Program-made: the position numbers and the translations under genes
Part shown: in pieces, positions 37,401 through 44,737 of the stretch
How the letters are laid out: each line of letters begins with the position of its first letter
Position numbering within the stretch: the first letter of the stretch is position 1
Notes under the pieces: model-generated
What the model was told of the DNA's origin: nothing
What the model saw: the letters and a program-made list of their open reading frames with translations, nothing else
Databases searched by the model: none
NCBI RefSeq assembly: GCF_018143015.1
Contig: NC_054749.1
Location: 33,102,911 to 33,166,910 of the forward strand
DNA: 64,000 bases
Source: Lytechinus variegatus
Lineage: Eukaryota; Echinodermata; Echinoidea; Temnopleuroida; Toxopneustidae
Direction of reading: 5' to 3'

Positions 37401-39929
37401 GTATGGCATTTTAATCCATGCATCAGAGAATTTTACTCCAATTAGGAGCCCCCACCTGAACAGCCTTGTACAGTAGGCTACATGTATTACTAAAAATTGG
37501 GAATTCCCAAGACACAATTGGTCCTATATCTTCCTGGTTGGCATTGATGACATTCAAATACAGTTCATTCTATTCAATTTCAACTCTATAAAGCTGTATT
37601 ATCTAACTGTACATTATCCCCTCTGATTAGTACACTTCCTCAATTGTATGGTTTATTTGAATACCTGCTGAAATACAGGTGTACACAATAGACCCAAGAC
37701 TGAAGGGAGTGCACTCACCTTCCTTTGTGAGTCAATACACAAGGCTATTCACTAGATTCTTTTGATGCTCACTGGATCATTTCTTTTTGTACAAGTTTGG
37801 GTTTAATCGTTTAAAGGACAATAGTTATAAACTTGGAGGTGGTGGGGTATTATTTTTTTACTCACTTTATAAAGTCTAAAAATAAATGCTAACCAAAAAA
37901 AGTATACATAATCAAAGCAATCACAATCACAAGAATAACTATAATTTAATTCGTCATGCAGACGAATTAGGTGGTCTGTCTTTATTCTCGGCATCATGAT
38001 TACTATTACCATGTTCATGCATATCAATCTGATCTTCATGAACACAACGGAATGCTCATTATGGATTGAATACTTGTGAAAGACGGGAGATGATAAAGCA
38101 CTGTGAAAAGGGTCTTTTTGATGTATGACAATACTCCAGCTCACAGCCATGTGATATGAAAAAAAGTAATAAAAATCTGTTTTATCTTGCTAAATTTTAA
38201 CTTTTATACCATTAAATTATCATAAAGGATCATGTACGAGGTGGTAAAAAGAAAAAAAAATGGAAAAAAAATCTTGTTCACCCTAGGACTCGAACCTGCG
38301 CCCTTTAGAAAGCGAGTCAAATGCGTTATCCATTTAGCCACGATATTCCCCATAGAGAATACACATAAGCAATTTTGAGAATTACAATTCCAATTTTGCA
38401 AGTGAAAAACGGGCATGATCCCGGCATCTGATCAAAAAATGGAGGGCACATTCACGAAAGCTCAGAATCTCAGCTACAACATACTAAAAGCTCAGGGAAA
38501 ACTGACAAGAAACAATGGAGATATGGCTCACGAAATAGAGGAATGTCAAATCCAGTTTTGAGAAAAAGTCATGTCCCATAGAGATTACACGCAAAATGAG
38601 GAAAAATGACATGCCTCTTTTCATCGCTGTTTTTCGCCATGATATGTTTTTCAAAATGAAAATTCATGCTAACTCAGGAGAAAGAAAAAATTTTATAGGC
38701 CATTTGGAGAATTTTTTTACCTTTGATGCGCGTGTACGCGCGCATCATGACCTTTACATGACCTTTGATGACATTGACAGTTGACCTTTGACCTGAAGTT
38801 AATGTCATGTAAATATTGTTAATTTTTGATAATTGATAATGAAGATATAATCAAATGAAGAATTTTACAAAATGGCATGTAGATGATGTCATCATAACCA
38901 TATGACCTTGAAAAGCTTAGTATGCCGTCTCTATGATAGATTCTATGTATGATGAAAAAATCAGCAAAATTGATTCCGCCAATTCCGAGAAGTTGGCGAC
39001 AAACATAGGTGACAAGAATAAAGAAAGAAATAAAGAAATAAAGAAAATTCTGACGAAATCAATAGGTGCTCTGTCATTAACAGACCACCTAATAAAGATC
39101 ATATCACACACTTCTCAAAACTGCAAAATAAATGTGTTTTTGCACAATCAAAGGAGCAAACAAGATACCACAAAAACAGAAAAATAATTTTACCAATTTT
39201 TTTTGTATCTTGTGTTTTCTTCCAATTTCATTGTCTCTTGTTGAAAGGTAGCCATAATTATTAAAGAGTATGGACCATACAGAGTCTCAAATAGATGTCT
39301 AGACTGACATATAACAGAGACAGAGTCAGACTGACTCAGAGGTGAAATATGAAGAGAAGACATTCACCCATCTCTCTTAAGGCTAAAACTAAAAGGCCTA
39401 TAAACATGCAGAGTTGCAGACTGACCTTAACTTAAAGATATTTTTATTACGGTACTTAACCCAGTTTCATTTCACCTGCATTTTTTTCCATTTGCGGATT
39501 TTGTGTTTCTTGTCAATTTCACTCAGTGATTTTCTAGCAGATTATTTGATGTTTTTATGTAGATCTAGATTCTAGACTAGTTAATAGAAATACCTTTCAA
39601 TCATCTCTCAATTCATCAATCAATGTCAATGACAAGTCAAATGTTTGACTTTGATCGACTGAGACTTCCCTGCTCTCTAGTGTCAGTGTCAAACATGAAA
39701 AACTTGAACTTTAGTTAGGATAAGCAGAGGTCTTCATTTTACTCATATCAATCATGCTTGAAAGTTTATAATCATACTGTACCTCAACATATTTCTTATT
39801 TGAAGGATCAAATGTGGAGTCTTGTTTCTTGAGTCCGTTGTACGAGATGTGCGGCCAGCTGTGGAAGAACTCTGCCAGCCAAAAAACTGAGTAGTTTTGC
39901 GAATATGAATGTTCTATTAATTGCCACAT
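7342..39929 (-). CDS. TTYH: Tweety homolog, putative volume-regulated anion channel family protein (gene span, 14 coding exons)
   Basis: Membrane protein of the Tweety family, whose members have been linked to volume-regulated chloride or lipid-related functions. Coding exons on the minus strand: 39929-39783, 36427-36252, 27715-27604, 25189-24945, 24291-24196, 23586-23514, 22630-22579, 20037-19982, 16663-16571, 15709-15576, 14775-14674, 13511-13338, 9238-9115 and 7452-7342. Total 1695 nt, 564 residues; all junctions are GT-AG and phase-consistent. Membrane segments lie near residues 50-72, 95-113, 228-248, 257-280 and 396-418. Family marks are GVGYYGNET (residues 112-120), the DLCVAPDQY block (287-295), YYLKCTDN (305-312), and ALVDCTGIHKDY..ALHGIC (372-391). 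Cysteines 289, 309, 376 and 391 fit the family's extracellular disulfides. Possible N-glycosylation sites are NET and NLS. The tail holds PPTY at 526-529, a NEDD4-type ligand. It is longer than human TTYH1 (450) and near TTYH2/3 (about 523-534). An upstream in-frame TGA precedes the ATG, though an extra 5' exon joining at about 39888 cannot be excluded. Confidence 0.93.
7453..9114. other. TTYH intron 13
   Basis: AT-rich intron with no recognised gene or clear element. Confidence 0.7.
9115..9238 (-). CDS. TTYH: TTYH coding exon 13
   Basis: Acceptor ...CTACATACAG and donor GTGAGT. It enters in phase 2 (GG|T) and leaves in phase 0. It encodes PFDMVNTRPSGRTSYVSHQR, then a polar stretch ending GNYDTPPPT. 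This is cytosolic tail with likely Ser/Thr/Tyr phosphorylation sites. The last residues are the first three of the PPxY motif. Confidence 0.88.
9239..13337. other. TTYH intron 12, with possible alternative exons
   Basis: 4.1-kb intron in the cytosolic-tail part of the gene. It is mostly AT-rich without clear repeats, but holds a candidate cassette exon at 10524-10580 and a weaker candidate alternative terminal exon at 9877-9949. Confidence 0.6.
10524..10580 (-). CDS. Candidate 57-nt cassette exon of TTYH with a PPRY motif
   Basis: The acceptor is pyrimidine-rich (...CCCCCTATTCAG) and the donor is GTTAAA, which is weak. The length is divisible by three, and both ends are phase 2, the same phase as the exon 12/13 junction, so inclusion keeps the frame. 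It would encode NRSIPSPPRYHRYEPQVS, inserting a second PPxY motif (PPRY) into the tail. No transcript evidence is available, so this is inference from splice signals and frame. Confidence 0.35.
13338..13511 (-). CDS. TTYH: TTYH coding exon 12
   Basis: Enters and leaves in phase 2. It encodes the proximal cytosolic tail: KINYEVDQEDPFLPPPTS, an RFRRRNQDEPARVTPPPL block and a Thr/Pro-rich end ...RPHSQHGFG. The donor is GTAGGT. Read-through into the intron hits TAG at once (GGG TAG), so intron retention would give a short tail without the PPxY motif. Confidence 0.88.
13741..14053. repeat. MITE (GGCCCGTATTCTGAAGTC ends) in TTYH intron 11
   Basis: The left end GGCCCGTATTCTGAAGTC is matched inverted by GACTTCAGAATATGGGCC. 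Next inside are 'ggtttaacttaaac' and 'gtctaagttaaacc' in inverted order. Non-coding. Confidence 0.8.
14163..14510. repeat. Foldback element, ~150-bp arms, in TTYH intron 11
   Basis: The left arm has, in order, TTTGCATTTCAGCGTTTT, CATGATGAAAAACCCC, CCATGGGGGCATTAG and CTCATGAATAC. The right arm has GTATTCATGAG, CTTGGGGCCCAATGG, GGGGGGTTTTCATCATG and GATGAAATGCAAA, in inverted order. The loop is short (about 14321-14335). No coding sequence. Confidence 0.7.
14674..14775 (-). CDS. TTYH: TTYH coding exon 11 (membrane segment 5)
   Basis: Encodes AGVGFLLISGIVLGLLMTLI followed by LCMSSTLAARIAR. This is the last membrane helix and the start of the cytosolic tail. Phase 2 at both ends, donor GTATGT. 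Confidence 0.9.
14825..14981. repeat. MITE (GGGGCCTGTTGCA ends) in TTYH intron 10
   Basis: GGGGCCTGTTGCACAAAACTT at the left is matched by AAGTTTCATGCAACGGGCCCC at the right. Both arms continue with a CTCTGGTAAAAA phrase. Non-coding. Confidence 0.8.
15263..15350. repeat. Two-copy tandem repeat
   Basis: A unit of about 33 bp, with core CTTTCTACTTCCCTTTTGCA, occurs twice in tandem. It lies in TTYH intron 10. Confidence 0.7.
15576..15709 (-). CDS. TTYH: TTYH coding exon 10
   Basis: Encodes TYIDAIEVTLTDVTGNTQQV and TALVDCTGIHKDYITALHGI, ending CYNT plus two bases. The last 20 residues match the most conserved block of the family's second extracellular loop and hold two of its cysteines. Enters in phase 0, leaves in phase 2, donor GTGAGT. 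Confidence 0.92.
16260..16407. repeat. MITE (GGGCCCGTTGCA ends) in TTYH intron 9
   Basis: TGGGCCCGTTGCAAAAAGAG at the left is matched by CTCTTTCTGCAACGGACCCC at the right. The interior carries repeated AATCGCAACT and its inverse. It belongs to the same end-type as 14825-14981 and 23881-24036, with a different interior. Confidence 0.8.
16571..16663 (-). CDS. TTYH: TTYH coding exon 9
   Basis: Encodes SITEANNDLATAHKSVTSLE followed by NMVKEYSPSSQ. Phase 0 at both ends, exactly 31 codons. It is amphipathic and corresponds to the helical part of the second extracellular loop. Its 5' end is duplicated in the preceding intron (16778-16925). Confidence 0.9.
16646..16925. repeat. Tandem duplication covering the 5' end of TTYH exon 9
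   Basis: Two ~132-bp units start at 16646 and 16778. Each contains GTTTGCTTC[A/T]GTGATTGACTGCATAGA, that is, on the minus strand, the exon 9 acceptor and the codons for SITEAN. Each is followed by matching intron sequence ('aatatctcaat..aaatat.atgagttta'). The upstream copy keeps an acceptor but loses the exon after SITEAN, so it is a pseudo-exon. Confidence 0.75.
17571..18942 (+). mobile_element. Penelope-like element remnant with 341-bp inverted terminal repeats, in TTYH intron 8
   Basis: Near-identical terminal repeats lie in inverted orientation at 17571-17911 and 18581-18921. Each holds two tandem copies of a ~45-bp unit beginning GGAAATTCGTGATCACTCTC. Between them lies the C-terminal part of a Penelope-like polyprotein. 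The linker region has YIDGLSQQLKRRL, and a GIY-YIG endonuclease domain follows, with VVYNIPCQGC, SYIGETARP, SAVAEHAWEKQHH and ERHWYTRRIKEAI. The reverse transcriptase is absent, so the copy is broken and 5'-truncated. The nearly identical terminal repeats suggest a fairly young insertion. A possible imperfect target duplication ('atttatcaagatgtctata' / 'atttagtaagatgtctata') flanks it. Confidence 0.85.
17912..18510 (+). pseudogene. GIY-YIG endonuclease region of the Penelope-like element
   Basis: About 200 residues read openly to a stop at 18510. The frame continues upstream into the left terminal repeat to a Met at 17824, but that part is terminal-repeat sequence rather than conserved protein. 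The conserved order is the YIG motif, an arginine helix, the H..AWE..HH segment, and a KERHWYTRRIKEA block, typical of Penelope endonucleases. Only the endonuclease end of the polyprotein remains, so it is a fossil fragment. Confidence 0.8.
19982..20037 (-). CDS. TTYH: TTYH coding exon 8
   Basis: Encodes VLDYYLKCTDNIINPFSS. The YYL.C...NPF pattern is shared with vertebrate Tweety proteins. Enters in phase 1 and leaves in phase 0, donor GTAAGT. It contains the second loop cysteine. Confidence 0.92.
20038..22578. other. TTYH intron 7
   Basis: Contains a half foldback element near 20784-20950 (AAAGGGGTACTCCATGCC start), a poly-G run near 21560, a half MITE near 21835-21960 and the SINE at 22069. 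No genes. Confidence 0.6.
22069..22290 (+). mobile_element. tRNA-derived SINE in TTYH intron 7
   Basis: The head is tRNA-like, with A-box-like TGGTATAGTGG and the B-box-like GGTTCGACTCT. It is followed by the family body 'cagccacggcgtgttttacc' and 'tgtgctgcactcaacc'. Same family as 4483-4715. The boundary at the 3' end is approximate. Confidence 0.8.
22579..22630 (-). CDS. TTYH: TTYH coding exon 7
   Basis: Encodes GLGDLCVAPDQYIMTEA plus one base. The DLC..PD.Y signature follows membrane segment 4 in all Tweety proteins and holds the first loop cysteine. Enters in phase 0 and leaves in phase 1. Confidence 0.93.
22787..23183. repeat. Dispersed TTAA-flanked repeat ('TGTCCCACGTG' family)
   Basis: It starts TTAAAGGTAAATGC and ends ...ACTGGAATTTCTCTTTAA. 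It is about 90% similar by eye to 62854-63267 along its length, sharing 'ggattctggaagaaattgtgtaa', 'gtcccacgtg' and 'gtaccagatctagatcctc' type phrases. A partial second copy follows at about 23215-23480. It lies in TTYH intron 6. The family is unknown to me. Confidence 0.75.
23514..23586 (-). CDS. TTYH: TTYH coding exon 6 (membrane segment 4)
   Basis: Encodes SSILSIVCILMIWCLVGAEL followed by FIEV. Enters in phase 2 and leaves in phase 0, donor GTAAGT. Confidence 0.9.
23881..24036. repeat. MITE (GGGGCCTGTTTCATAAAG ends), ~59-bp arms, in TTYH intron 5
   Basis: The left arm GGGGCCTGTTTCATAAAGGA... is matched by ...TCCTTTATGAAGCGGGCCCC. The match continues through 'cttgcaactgttgtaacttt' and 'gccattatggcaactacca'. 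The spacer contains 'ctgattggctgctga', a phrase also seen in other MITEs here. Confidence 0.85.
24196..24291 (-). CDS. TTYH: TTYH coding exon 5 (membrane segment 3)
   Basis: Encodes WMGMVLLLTFQLVTCLFVLW, then AASRSSRYLLV. Phase 2 at both ends. Confidence 0.9.
24945..25189 (-). CDS. TTYH: TTYH coding exon 4 (first extracellular loop)
   Basis: Encodes ISKIEDDLENIIPSEVASLE, TDSLTQSSKMAAGNLSEITE and ends ISRIDYYDYFR. It is mostly helical and polar with a possible N-glycosylation site (NLS). Enters in phase 0, leaves in phase 2, donor GTATGT. Confidence 0.9.
25573..27257. mobile_element. 1.7-kb TTAA-flanked foldback element with paired CRE-like sites, in TTYH intron 3
   Basis: The outer ends are TTAAAGTTGAATTAAGAAG and the inverted CTTCTTAATTCAACTTTAA. 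Inner matching blocks include GTGTGACGTCACCGG (left, about 25768) and CCGGTGACGTCACAG (right, about 27048), each holding the CRE palindrome TGACGTCA. The middle (about 26050-26580) is distinctly GC-richer. Short open frames occur but none looks like a transposase. TTAA flanks suggest a piggyBac-like or similar integration habit. Confidence 0.65.
27604..27715 (-). CDS. TTYH: TTYH coding exon 3
   Basis: Encodes GILGVGYYGNETAAIGIHHF, then VNSANGINETVTTVDYK. It holds the end of membrane segment 2 and the G.GYYGN.E signature. Two NET sequons are possible glycosylation sites. Enters in phase 2 and leaves in phase 0. Confidence 0.92.
29583..30060. repeat. GC-richer dispersed repeat with 'CCTTGGAACGG' motif
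   Basis: It begins CACTCGACCAAAAAAGTGGT and repeats variants of CCTTGGAACGG and CCTCGGAACGG every 20-45 bp. The first ~150 bp are almost identical to 53864-54010. It ends near 'cctccgcggcacatacccgc', roughly an inverse of the 'gtgtgccgcgggcg' in its head. No coding protein was recognised. Confidence 0.7.
31324..31445. repeat. Short foldback repeat, 24-bp arms
   Basis: AATAACAATTCAACATTCCA at the left is matched by TGGAATGTCGAACTGTTATT at the right. The loop is A-rich. Confidence 0.7.
31505..31690. repeat. Direct repeats in intron 2
   Basis: The phrase CCTTAACAAGTATTGG occurs twice, and a related 'catgacaagtattcc' follows. Downstream, CAGACGTGATCA occurs in tandem (about 31650-31680). These are simple direct repeats of unknown origin. 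Confidence 0.55.
33760..33960. repeat. ACATGT-rich low-complexity region
   Basis: Dense self-complementary ACATGTACATGTA phrases in imperfect tandem, also near 30720-30750. On either strand they create short open frames with His/Val/Tyr repeats, which I treat as spurious. Confidence 0.7.
35911..36072. repeat. MITE (GGGGGCATTTCATCA ends) in TTYH intron 2
   Basis: The left end CAGGGGGCATTTCATCAAT is loosely matched by TTTTCATGAAACGCTCCCC. Inner 'acaagttgtcagatctgaca' pairs with 'gtctgacaagtc'. It includes the 'ttctgattggttgagaagc' phrase typical of these elements here. Confidence 0.7.
36252..36427 (-). CDS. TTYH: TTYH coding exon 2 (membrane segments 1 and 2)
   Basis: Encodes SLIFWAAIPILWLLLTLVVS, then a cysteine-rich turn (FFSCCLCCKRRR) and CPQRFLIIAGFICL. 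Enters in phase 0 and leaves in phase 2, donor GTAAGT. The CC-rich basic stretch after helix 1 matches the family's RFCCCR segment. Confidence 0.92.
38275..38345 (-). mobile_element. tRNA-Arg-like sequence (degenerate, SINE head or pseudogene)
   Basis: On the minus strand GTGGCTAAATGGATAACGC resembles a tRNA-Arg D arm with an A box, and GGTTCGAGTCC is a B box. Acceptor and T stems do not pair well, so it is unlikely to be a working tRNA. Confidence 0.5.
39063..39093. repeat. Small hairpin AGGTGCTCTGT / ACAGACCACCT
   Basis: An 11-bp imperfect stem with a short loop. A related GGTGGTCTGT lies at about 37969-37978 in the opposite sense to its right arm. These may mark the ends of one ~1.1-kb repeat (about 37945-39095) containing 'gatgcgcgtgtacgcgcgcat'. 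Confidence 0.4.
39783..39929 (-). CDS. TTYH: TTYH coding exon 1
   Basis: Starts at the first ATG after an in-frame TGA and encodes MWQLIEHSYSQNYSVFWLAE, then FFHSWPHISYNGLKKQDSTF and DPSNKKYVE. The WLAEFFHSWP block corresponds to WVHLLHQLPR in human TTYH1, and the lead-in length (17 versus 11 residues) fits. An acceptor-like ...CTACTCAG at about 39889 would allow a different 5' exon. Confidence 0.8.
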
Positions 39930-39939
39930 GATCACTCAA

Positions 39940-40330
39940 TCAAATAATACTGCAATAGACAATTGTCAAATAATATCCATGGATCCTATTAGAGAAGAAG
40001 TAGTAGTTCCTATCTGTTGCTTTAGTAGCTTCAACAAGTTCGAATTAGAGTCAACGAAAGGCGACGTGACCCGCTTATGATGAAATGGCAATGAACGTTT
40101 AACACGGGCGATCAGAGCGGGGACTCGACTGTGTTTTTGTGGGAAATCATCGGGGGCCGAAAAGCAAAGCCACTAGATCGATGCGAAAATGCCGATGAAT
40201 TGACTCACCGCGTGTATGAGCGTGGGTGTGTGCTAAAAAGCTGTAAAAAGAATAGGAAAAAAAAGATATCCCTCATATCATTAACTGTAGATGGCGCCCA
40301 TGCAGATTTTCTCAAAAGTCAATTGATCCC
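39940..40330 (-). promoter_or_regulatory. Probable TTYH 5' UTR / promoter region
   Basis: Just upstream of the first coding exon, the base composition rises and CpG-containing words appear ('gcgacgtgacccgc', 'cacgggcgatcagagcgggg', 'catcgggggccg'). The transcription start cannot be placed from sequence alone. Confidence 0.4.
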
Positions 40331-40337
40331 AACAAAT

Positions 40338-40435
40338 GGGGGGGGGGGGGGGGATCGAATGATTGATGATGAAGATGATGATGAAGATGATGATGGTGGT
40401 GGTGGTGGTGATGATGATGATGATGGTGATACACA
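40338..40435. repeat. Poly-G run and (GAT)n/(GGT)n microsatellite
   Basis: A G15 run is followed by GATGAT/GATGGT triplets. The resulting Asp/Gly open frame is low-complexity and not treated as a gene. Confidence 0.8.
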
Positions 40436-43260
40436 ATTTTATGTCTCGAGACCTTTTTTTTGTATCAAAATGAGATACATGTACCTTTGATTTTTGTCAT
40501 TTCAACATTGCAGGAGTGAACTTACTTATCATATCTTTACAAATAGCAAACTTTATAATTAAAAAAAAATAAAAATAGTTATTCACTGAGCAATTTGCAA
40601 AAAAATCATCAATTCTTATAATAAATAATGAAAGTATTGAAATTCAGAAATAGTTTGTGAAATTAGTTATATGCACATCATTATGAATATTCAATAGGTA
40701 AGTTAGAAATGTGACATTTTCATAAATTTATATTTTCATACATGTGTGTATGATACGTCTCCCTTATAATAAAATAAGATGCAGCAATGAATATCTAATG
40801 CACTAAATCAGCCATCCATCCGATTTTTAAAGTTCTTGAGGACAAATATTTTGAATTACCAAGTTCATAAAAAAAATAATACAAAAGAACAAGTTAGGAT
40901 ATGACATCAGTTTGCTCATTGAATATCCATGAAGACAAGCATAGAACTGTTTCTCTGGAAAAGTGGAATATCTAAAATGTCATAACTCCGTTATTCCTTG
41001 TCTGATTTTGATGACATTTTCAGCATTTCGTTTGTATGACTTTTGTTTGTCTATTCAAATCATATTATATTTCAGCATTGCAACTAAACTAGAAAATGAA
41101 AGCTCTGGATGAAGCTCTATGATGCACCAGCCAGGAATCTGCACAACATCATGGTAATGTTTTGGAGTTGTAGCTACCTACACTAGGGCCCCATTTCATC
41201 GAGACTTACAATGGTTATTTGGCCATTATTCTAACTACCAAGGTAATAGGGCCCAGCAGCCAATGCACAGTCGGGCAAGTAAATTTTCAAATACTTGCCC
41301 AAAAATCTATTTTAATTGCCCCCCAGAAAAAATCCTTGAAAAAAGTTTCTCTTCAAAAGAACATTTTCGCGGTTTTATAAACCATTGACCTTTTCTCTCT
41401 TTTGACATGAACTGAGTGATCTACCTGCCATGACTAAAATTAGGGTCAATATCACATCATATCGACCCTAATTTTGGTCATTCTACTGTGAGAATTTTGC
41501 TTGCCCAATTCAGGCAAGTAGTTTTGGTCTTTACTTCAAAACACTTGCCCGACTCTCAACTTTTACTTGCCCCGGGCAATCGGGCAAGTGCTTATGTAGC
41601 ACCCTGCAATTAGGTTTCCAACTTCCCATGGTACATGTAGTTAAAATAATGACATAGATAACATAGTTGTAAGTTTTTATTAATGCTTAAAGTTGTCAAC
41701 GTAGCATTGATTTACAATTAAAACCAGAGGAAATATAGAGTACATATTAACAATTAACCACTAAACAACAACAAATGCTAAACATAGAAATTGAGACATG
41801 AGGGTTAGATTTTTCATCAAAATGGTGAAGTTTATTCATTCATTATCATTTTCCACAGGTACAAGTACATACATAGTCGAAACAGGATTTGAGACAATGT
41901 GATATCAATGAGGGCTTTACTCCGTATATTATATGCTTGTTATTCTAAAAATTTGTTATTATACGTGTATACTGACACACACAATTTGCAAATACCAAGA
42001 TATTCATTAGTCAAAAAATGAAACAGGGTTAATTAATGTGAATGTTTACGGCATTATCCTTACGCTCTTTTTTCTCAAGATCATTCAGAAAAAACAATAA
42101 CATGGTTGGGTTTGTTATTCTGATAGTTTGTTTCAAACAATTTAAGATAAGGTTTGTTATTCCAATGGTTTGATAGTGCCAGTACTACATGTAAGTTATG
42201 CAAACATTACTTCATTTTTTCTGAATATTTTCTGATCATTTTGATTTACAACTTGAAAAGGCTAATTTCAATAATTTACTGATTAATGGACCTTCAGACT
42301 TAAACCATGTTTAATTTTCAGATTGACGAACATTCTGAATATTGAACCGTTTAATTTTCAGAATTATAAATCTTCCGATGAACAAAGTATATTACCCCAA
42401 ATTCATGTATTCAATTGGCAAGAAAAATCATCATCTCTCATCGTGCCCCTTCCCACATACATGCATCTATTAAGAACCTGTGTTGCCCCGGCAAGGGCCG
42501 GCATAAAAATAAACCAACTACATGTACAAATCTGAAAGTGAAGACTTTTTTTTTTGGCTTGTCAAATTTTTTTGTGGACAAAATCCCCTTCATTCTTCAT
42601 TTTGGTTAAAACCCCCTTTTTTCCTCAGGAAAATGTGCCTCCCTTTCGAAAAATCCTGGATCCGCCTCTTAGCTACTCATGAGCGCTTACCTCTGGTTGT
42701 GAGTGACTCTTAACCCTGGATTTTCACATGCTTAACATTGCCATTGCTTGTCTTACCCCTGCTACATGTACATGTATTTTGCAGGGCCAAATAATCCCAT
42801 ACTATATAGGTAGGGCTAGCCCACTTTGCAAATATCCTGAAAGAAAAGAAAGTGGGCTTAGCTTAACCCAGCGGGTCTAACTTGCCATTTAGCCTCACCT
42901 ACAGTACAGGGGTAAAGAAAATTTTGCCTGAGAGAAAAGCATTATAAGGTCTACCAAAAATGTCATCAATGGAATGTGAATAAATTCCTCCAAAAATATC
43001 AGTAATAACATACATTCAAATGAAAGTATTTACTTACAGAATTCTGTATTCTTACTTGTCTATAAAGGTCACATTTTTTGTTTTCCCTTGTGTGGTCACT
43101 ACAGACAGGTTTTATGGTACTTTTTCCTTTTTATTTCAGGAGTAAATTGTATTTTGCCTTTTGCACACACGTTTACTCACTGAACAAGGCCTGTAAATCT
43201 ATATCTTTGCAAACGTCATCATAATAACTTCTGTGCTCATAAATATCTAAGGCCAAATAT
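40436..43260. other. Intergenic, repeat-rich, no gene seen
   Basis: It contains a half foldback element (about 40965-41090, 'aaaatgtcataactccgttattcc'), the interrupted MITE at 41186-41680 and AT-rich filler. Short open frames show no known protein. Confidence 0.6.
41186..41680. repeat. MITE (GGGCCCCATTTCATCGAGA end) interrupted by another repeat
   Basis: The left half (41186 to about 41265) ends in the '...ggcccagcagccaat' spacer phrase of the MITEs seen elsewhere. The rest ('ggtttccaacttcccatggta..ttgtaagt') resumes at about 41610. Between them is ~340 bp with many TCGGGCAAGT / ACTTGCCCGA words in both orientations. Confidence 0.6.
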
Positions 43261-43763
43261 TTAAAGGTCAAGTCCACCTCAGAAAAATGTTGATTTTAAT
43301 CAATAGAGAAAAATCAGACAAGCACAATGTTGAAAATTTCATCAAAATCGGATGTAATATAAGAAAGTTATGACATTTCAAAGTTTCGCTTATTTTCAAC
43401 AAAATAGTTATATGAACGAGTTTGACGATTAGGACCTCCTTGCCTGAAGCACAAAATGATAAAATAATGGAATTCCACGTGTTCAGGAAGGAAAGAAACT
43501 TAATTTCACATGACAATGACGAGAAAATAAAAATATTTCATATAACAAAATACAAAAGAAATAGTGAGTGATGTCATCAACTCTCTCATTTGGATGTAAC
43601 TGGCTCGTTCATAAAACTGTTTTGTTAAAAATAAGCGAAACTTTAAAATGTCATAACTTTCTTATATTACACCCGATTTTGATGAAATTTTTAGTGTTAT
43701 GCTTGTTTAATTTTTCTTTTTTTATTCAAATCAAGTTTTTGTTGGGGTGGACTTGTCCTTTAA
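43261..43763. mobile_element. TTAA-flanked MITE (AAAGGTCAAGTCCACC ends)
   Basis: Starts TTAAAGGTCAAGTCCACC and ends GGTGGACTTGTCCTTTAA. Arms of over 150 bp include 'ttcatcaaaatcggatgtaa' and its inverse. Non-coding; a very common element style in marine invertebrates as I recall. Confidence 0.85.
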
Positions 43764-43782
43764 GGCCAGTGAGGCCAGAGTC

Positions 43783-44131
43783 TTAACCCTAAAAAGACTG
43801 GGGGGGGGGCTGATTCAGTCCCCCCCTCGACATTTTGATTTTGAAATTTTTTAAAAATCAATTTGATCAGATGCCTATCTAGAGTATGTGAAACAAAAAT
43901 TAGCATTTCAGGGACATTATTATATTAATTAGAGCAAACTTATGATTTTACGCATAAATTAGCATAATTAATGAGACATGAGATTTTTTGCCGAATTTGA
44001 TGTTATAGTTTTGTAGATAATGCCATGGGTAACGCGTGTACCAACAGCCGAGATCATAAGGGGGGGGGGCTGAATCAGCCCCCCCCCCAGTCTTTTTAGG
44101 CGTCGAAATAGCCCAGTCTATTTAGGGTTAA
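43783..44131. mobile_element. TTAA-flanked MITE (CCCTAAAAAGACTGGG ends)
   Basis: Begins TTAACCCTAAAAAGACTGGG and ends CCCAGTCTATTTAGGGTTAA. Just inside lie G/C-homopolymer plus CTGATTCAG-type blocks in inverted order. A second AGTCTTTTTAGG copy sits inside the right end. It lies 20 bp from the preceding element. Confidence 0.8.
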
Positions 44132-44374
44132 GGGTGTGTGTAAAGACTGAGTATTCTTTCACACTCAACAATTTACATTCAGGAATTACAACATAGCATG
44201 CACCTGTTGACTACATCATAGCAAAATTCAATGTTGCACTGACAGCATTTGAAACTGTCAGGTGAATAAACAATACATCATACATACGTAACCACCCAGT
44301 GGAAATTGCATTATTTGATCAGTCAAGATATGATCCCTAAACTAGTGTTATGATATAGTATGATTTCTGACTCT

Positions 44375-44437
44375 TCACATTCAGAGGGCCATGGGTTCAA
44401 ATCCAAGCCATTGTGCTGATTCTTTCAGCAAAACAAA
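44375..44437 (+). mobile_element. SINE fragment
   Basis: Contains B-box-like GGTTCAAATCC and the 'tttcagcaaaac' body start seen in the SINEs at 4483 and 22069. It is truncated at both ends. Confidence 0.5.
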
Positions 44438-44489
44438 AAGCTTTCACATCCTGGAGTTGAAAAAATGAAAAAAAAAATGAAAATCCATA

Positions 44490-44737
44490 ATTTATTGTTC
44501 GAAATAGACATGAAATACTCCCAAAATTTGCTTTGCCCAATTGATCGTGGGCCCGGCAGCCACTGTGCAGCGCCAGATCGACGAGGCTCTATCCCTTTAA
44601 TTGTTGAACGCCAAACAGGGTAGCAGCAACTCCCATCTTTTAACGTCTTTTGGTCTGACGCGGCCGGGTTTGAACCCCCGACCTCCCGGTTGTGAGACGG
44701 ACGCTCTACCAACTGAGCCAACACACCGGCCAACACA
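44490..44737 (-). mobile_element. tRNA-derived SINE (tRNA-Val-like head) downstream of MED7
   Basis: On the minus strand TGGCTCAGTTGGTAGAGCG is a typical D arm/A box, with an anticodon loop CTCACAA (CAC) and the B box GGTTCAAACCC. The body runs towards 44490. Stem mismatches argue against a working tRNA. An AATAAA on this strand (44497-44492) could serve as a MED7 polyadenylation signal, placing the SINE in its 3' UTR. Confidence 0.7.

Larger units (their letters stand above)
36428..39782. other. TTYH intron 1
   Basis: AT-rich intron holding a tRNA-like fragment at 38275-38345 and a long repeat-like tract ending in the hairpin at 39063-39093. Nothing else was recognised. Confidence 0.65.

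Noticed and set aside
38275-38345. Functional tRNA-Arg gene
   Set aside because: A and B boxes are present, but the acceptor and T stems do not pair and the anticodon arm is poor.
40131-40490. Open frame with long Asp/Glu/Gly runs
   Set aside because: The acidic part comes from a GAT/GGT microsatellite and a poly-G run, and the rest is TTYH upstream sequence. No conserved domain is visible.
44655-44735. Functional tRNA-Val gene
   Set aside because: The anticodon loop would read CAC, but T-stem and acceptor mismatches and the attached SINE body argue against it.
44425-44736. Open frame reading LAQLVERPSHNREVGGSNPA
   Set aside because: This is the familiar false translation of a tRNA-like sequence; the DNA is a tRNA-derived SINE.
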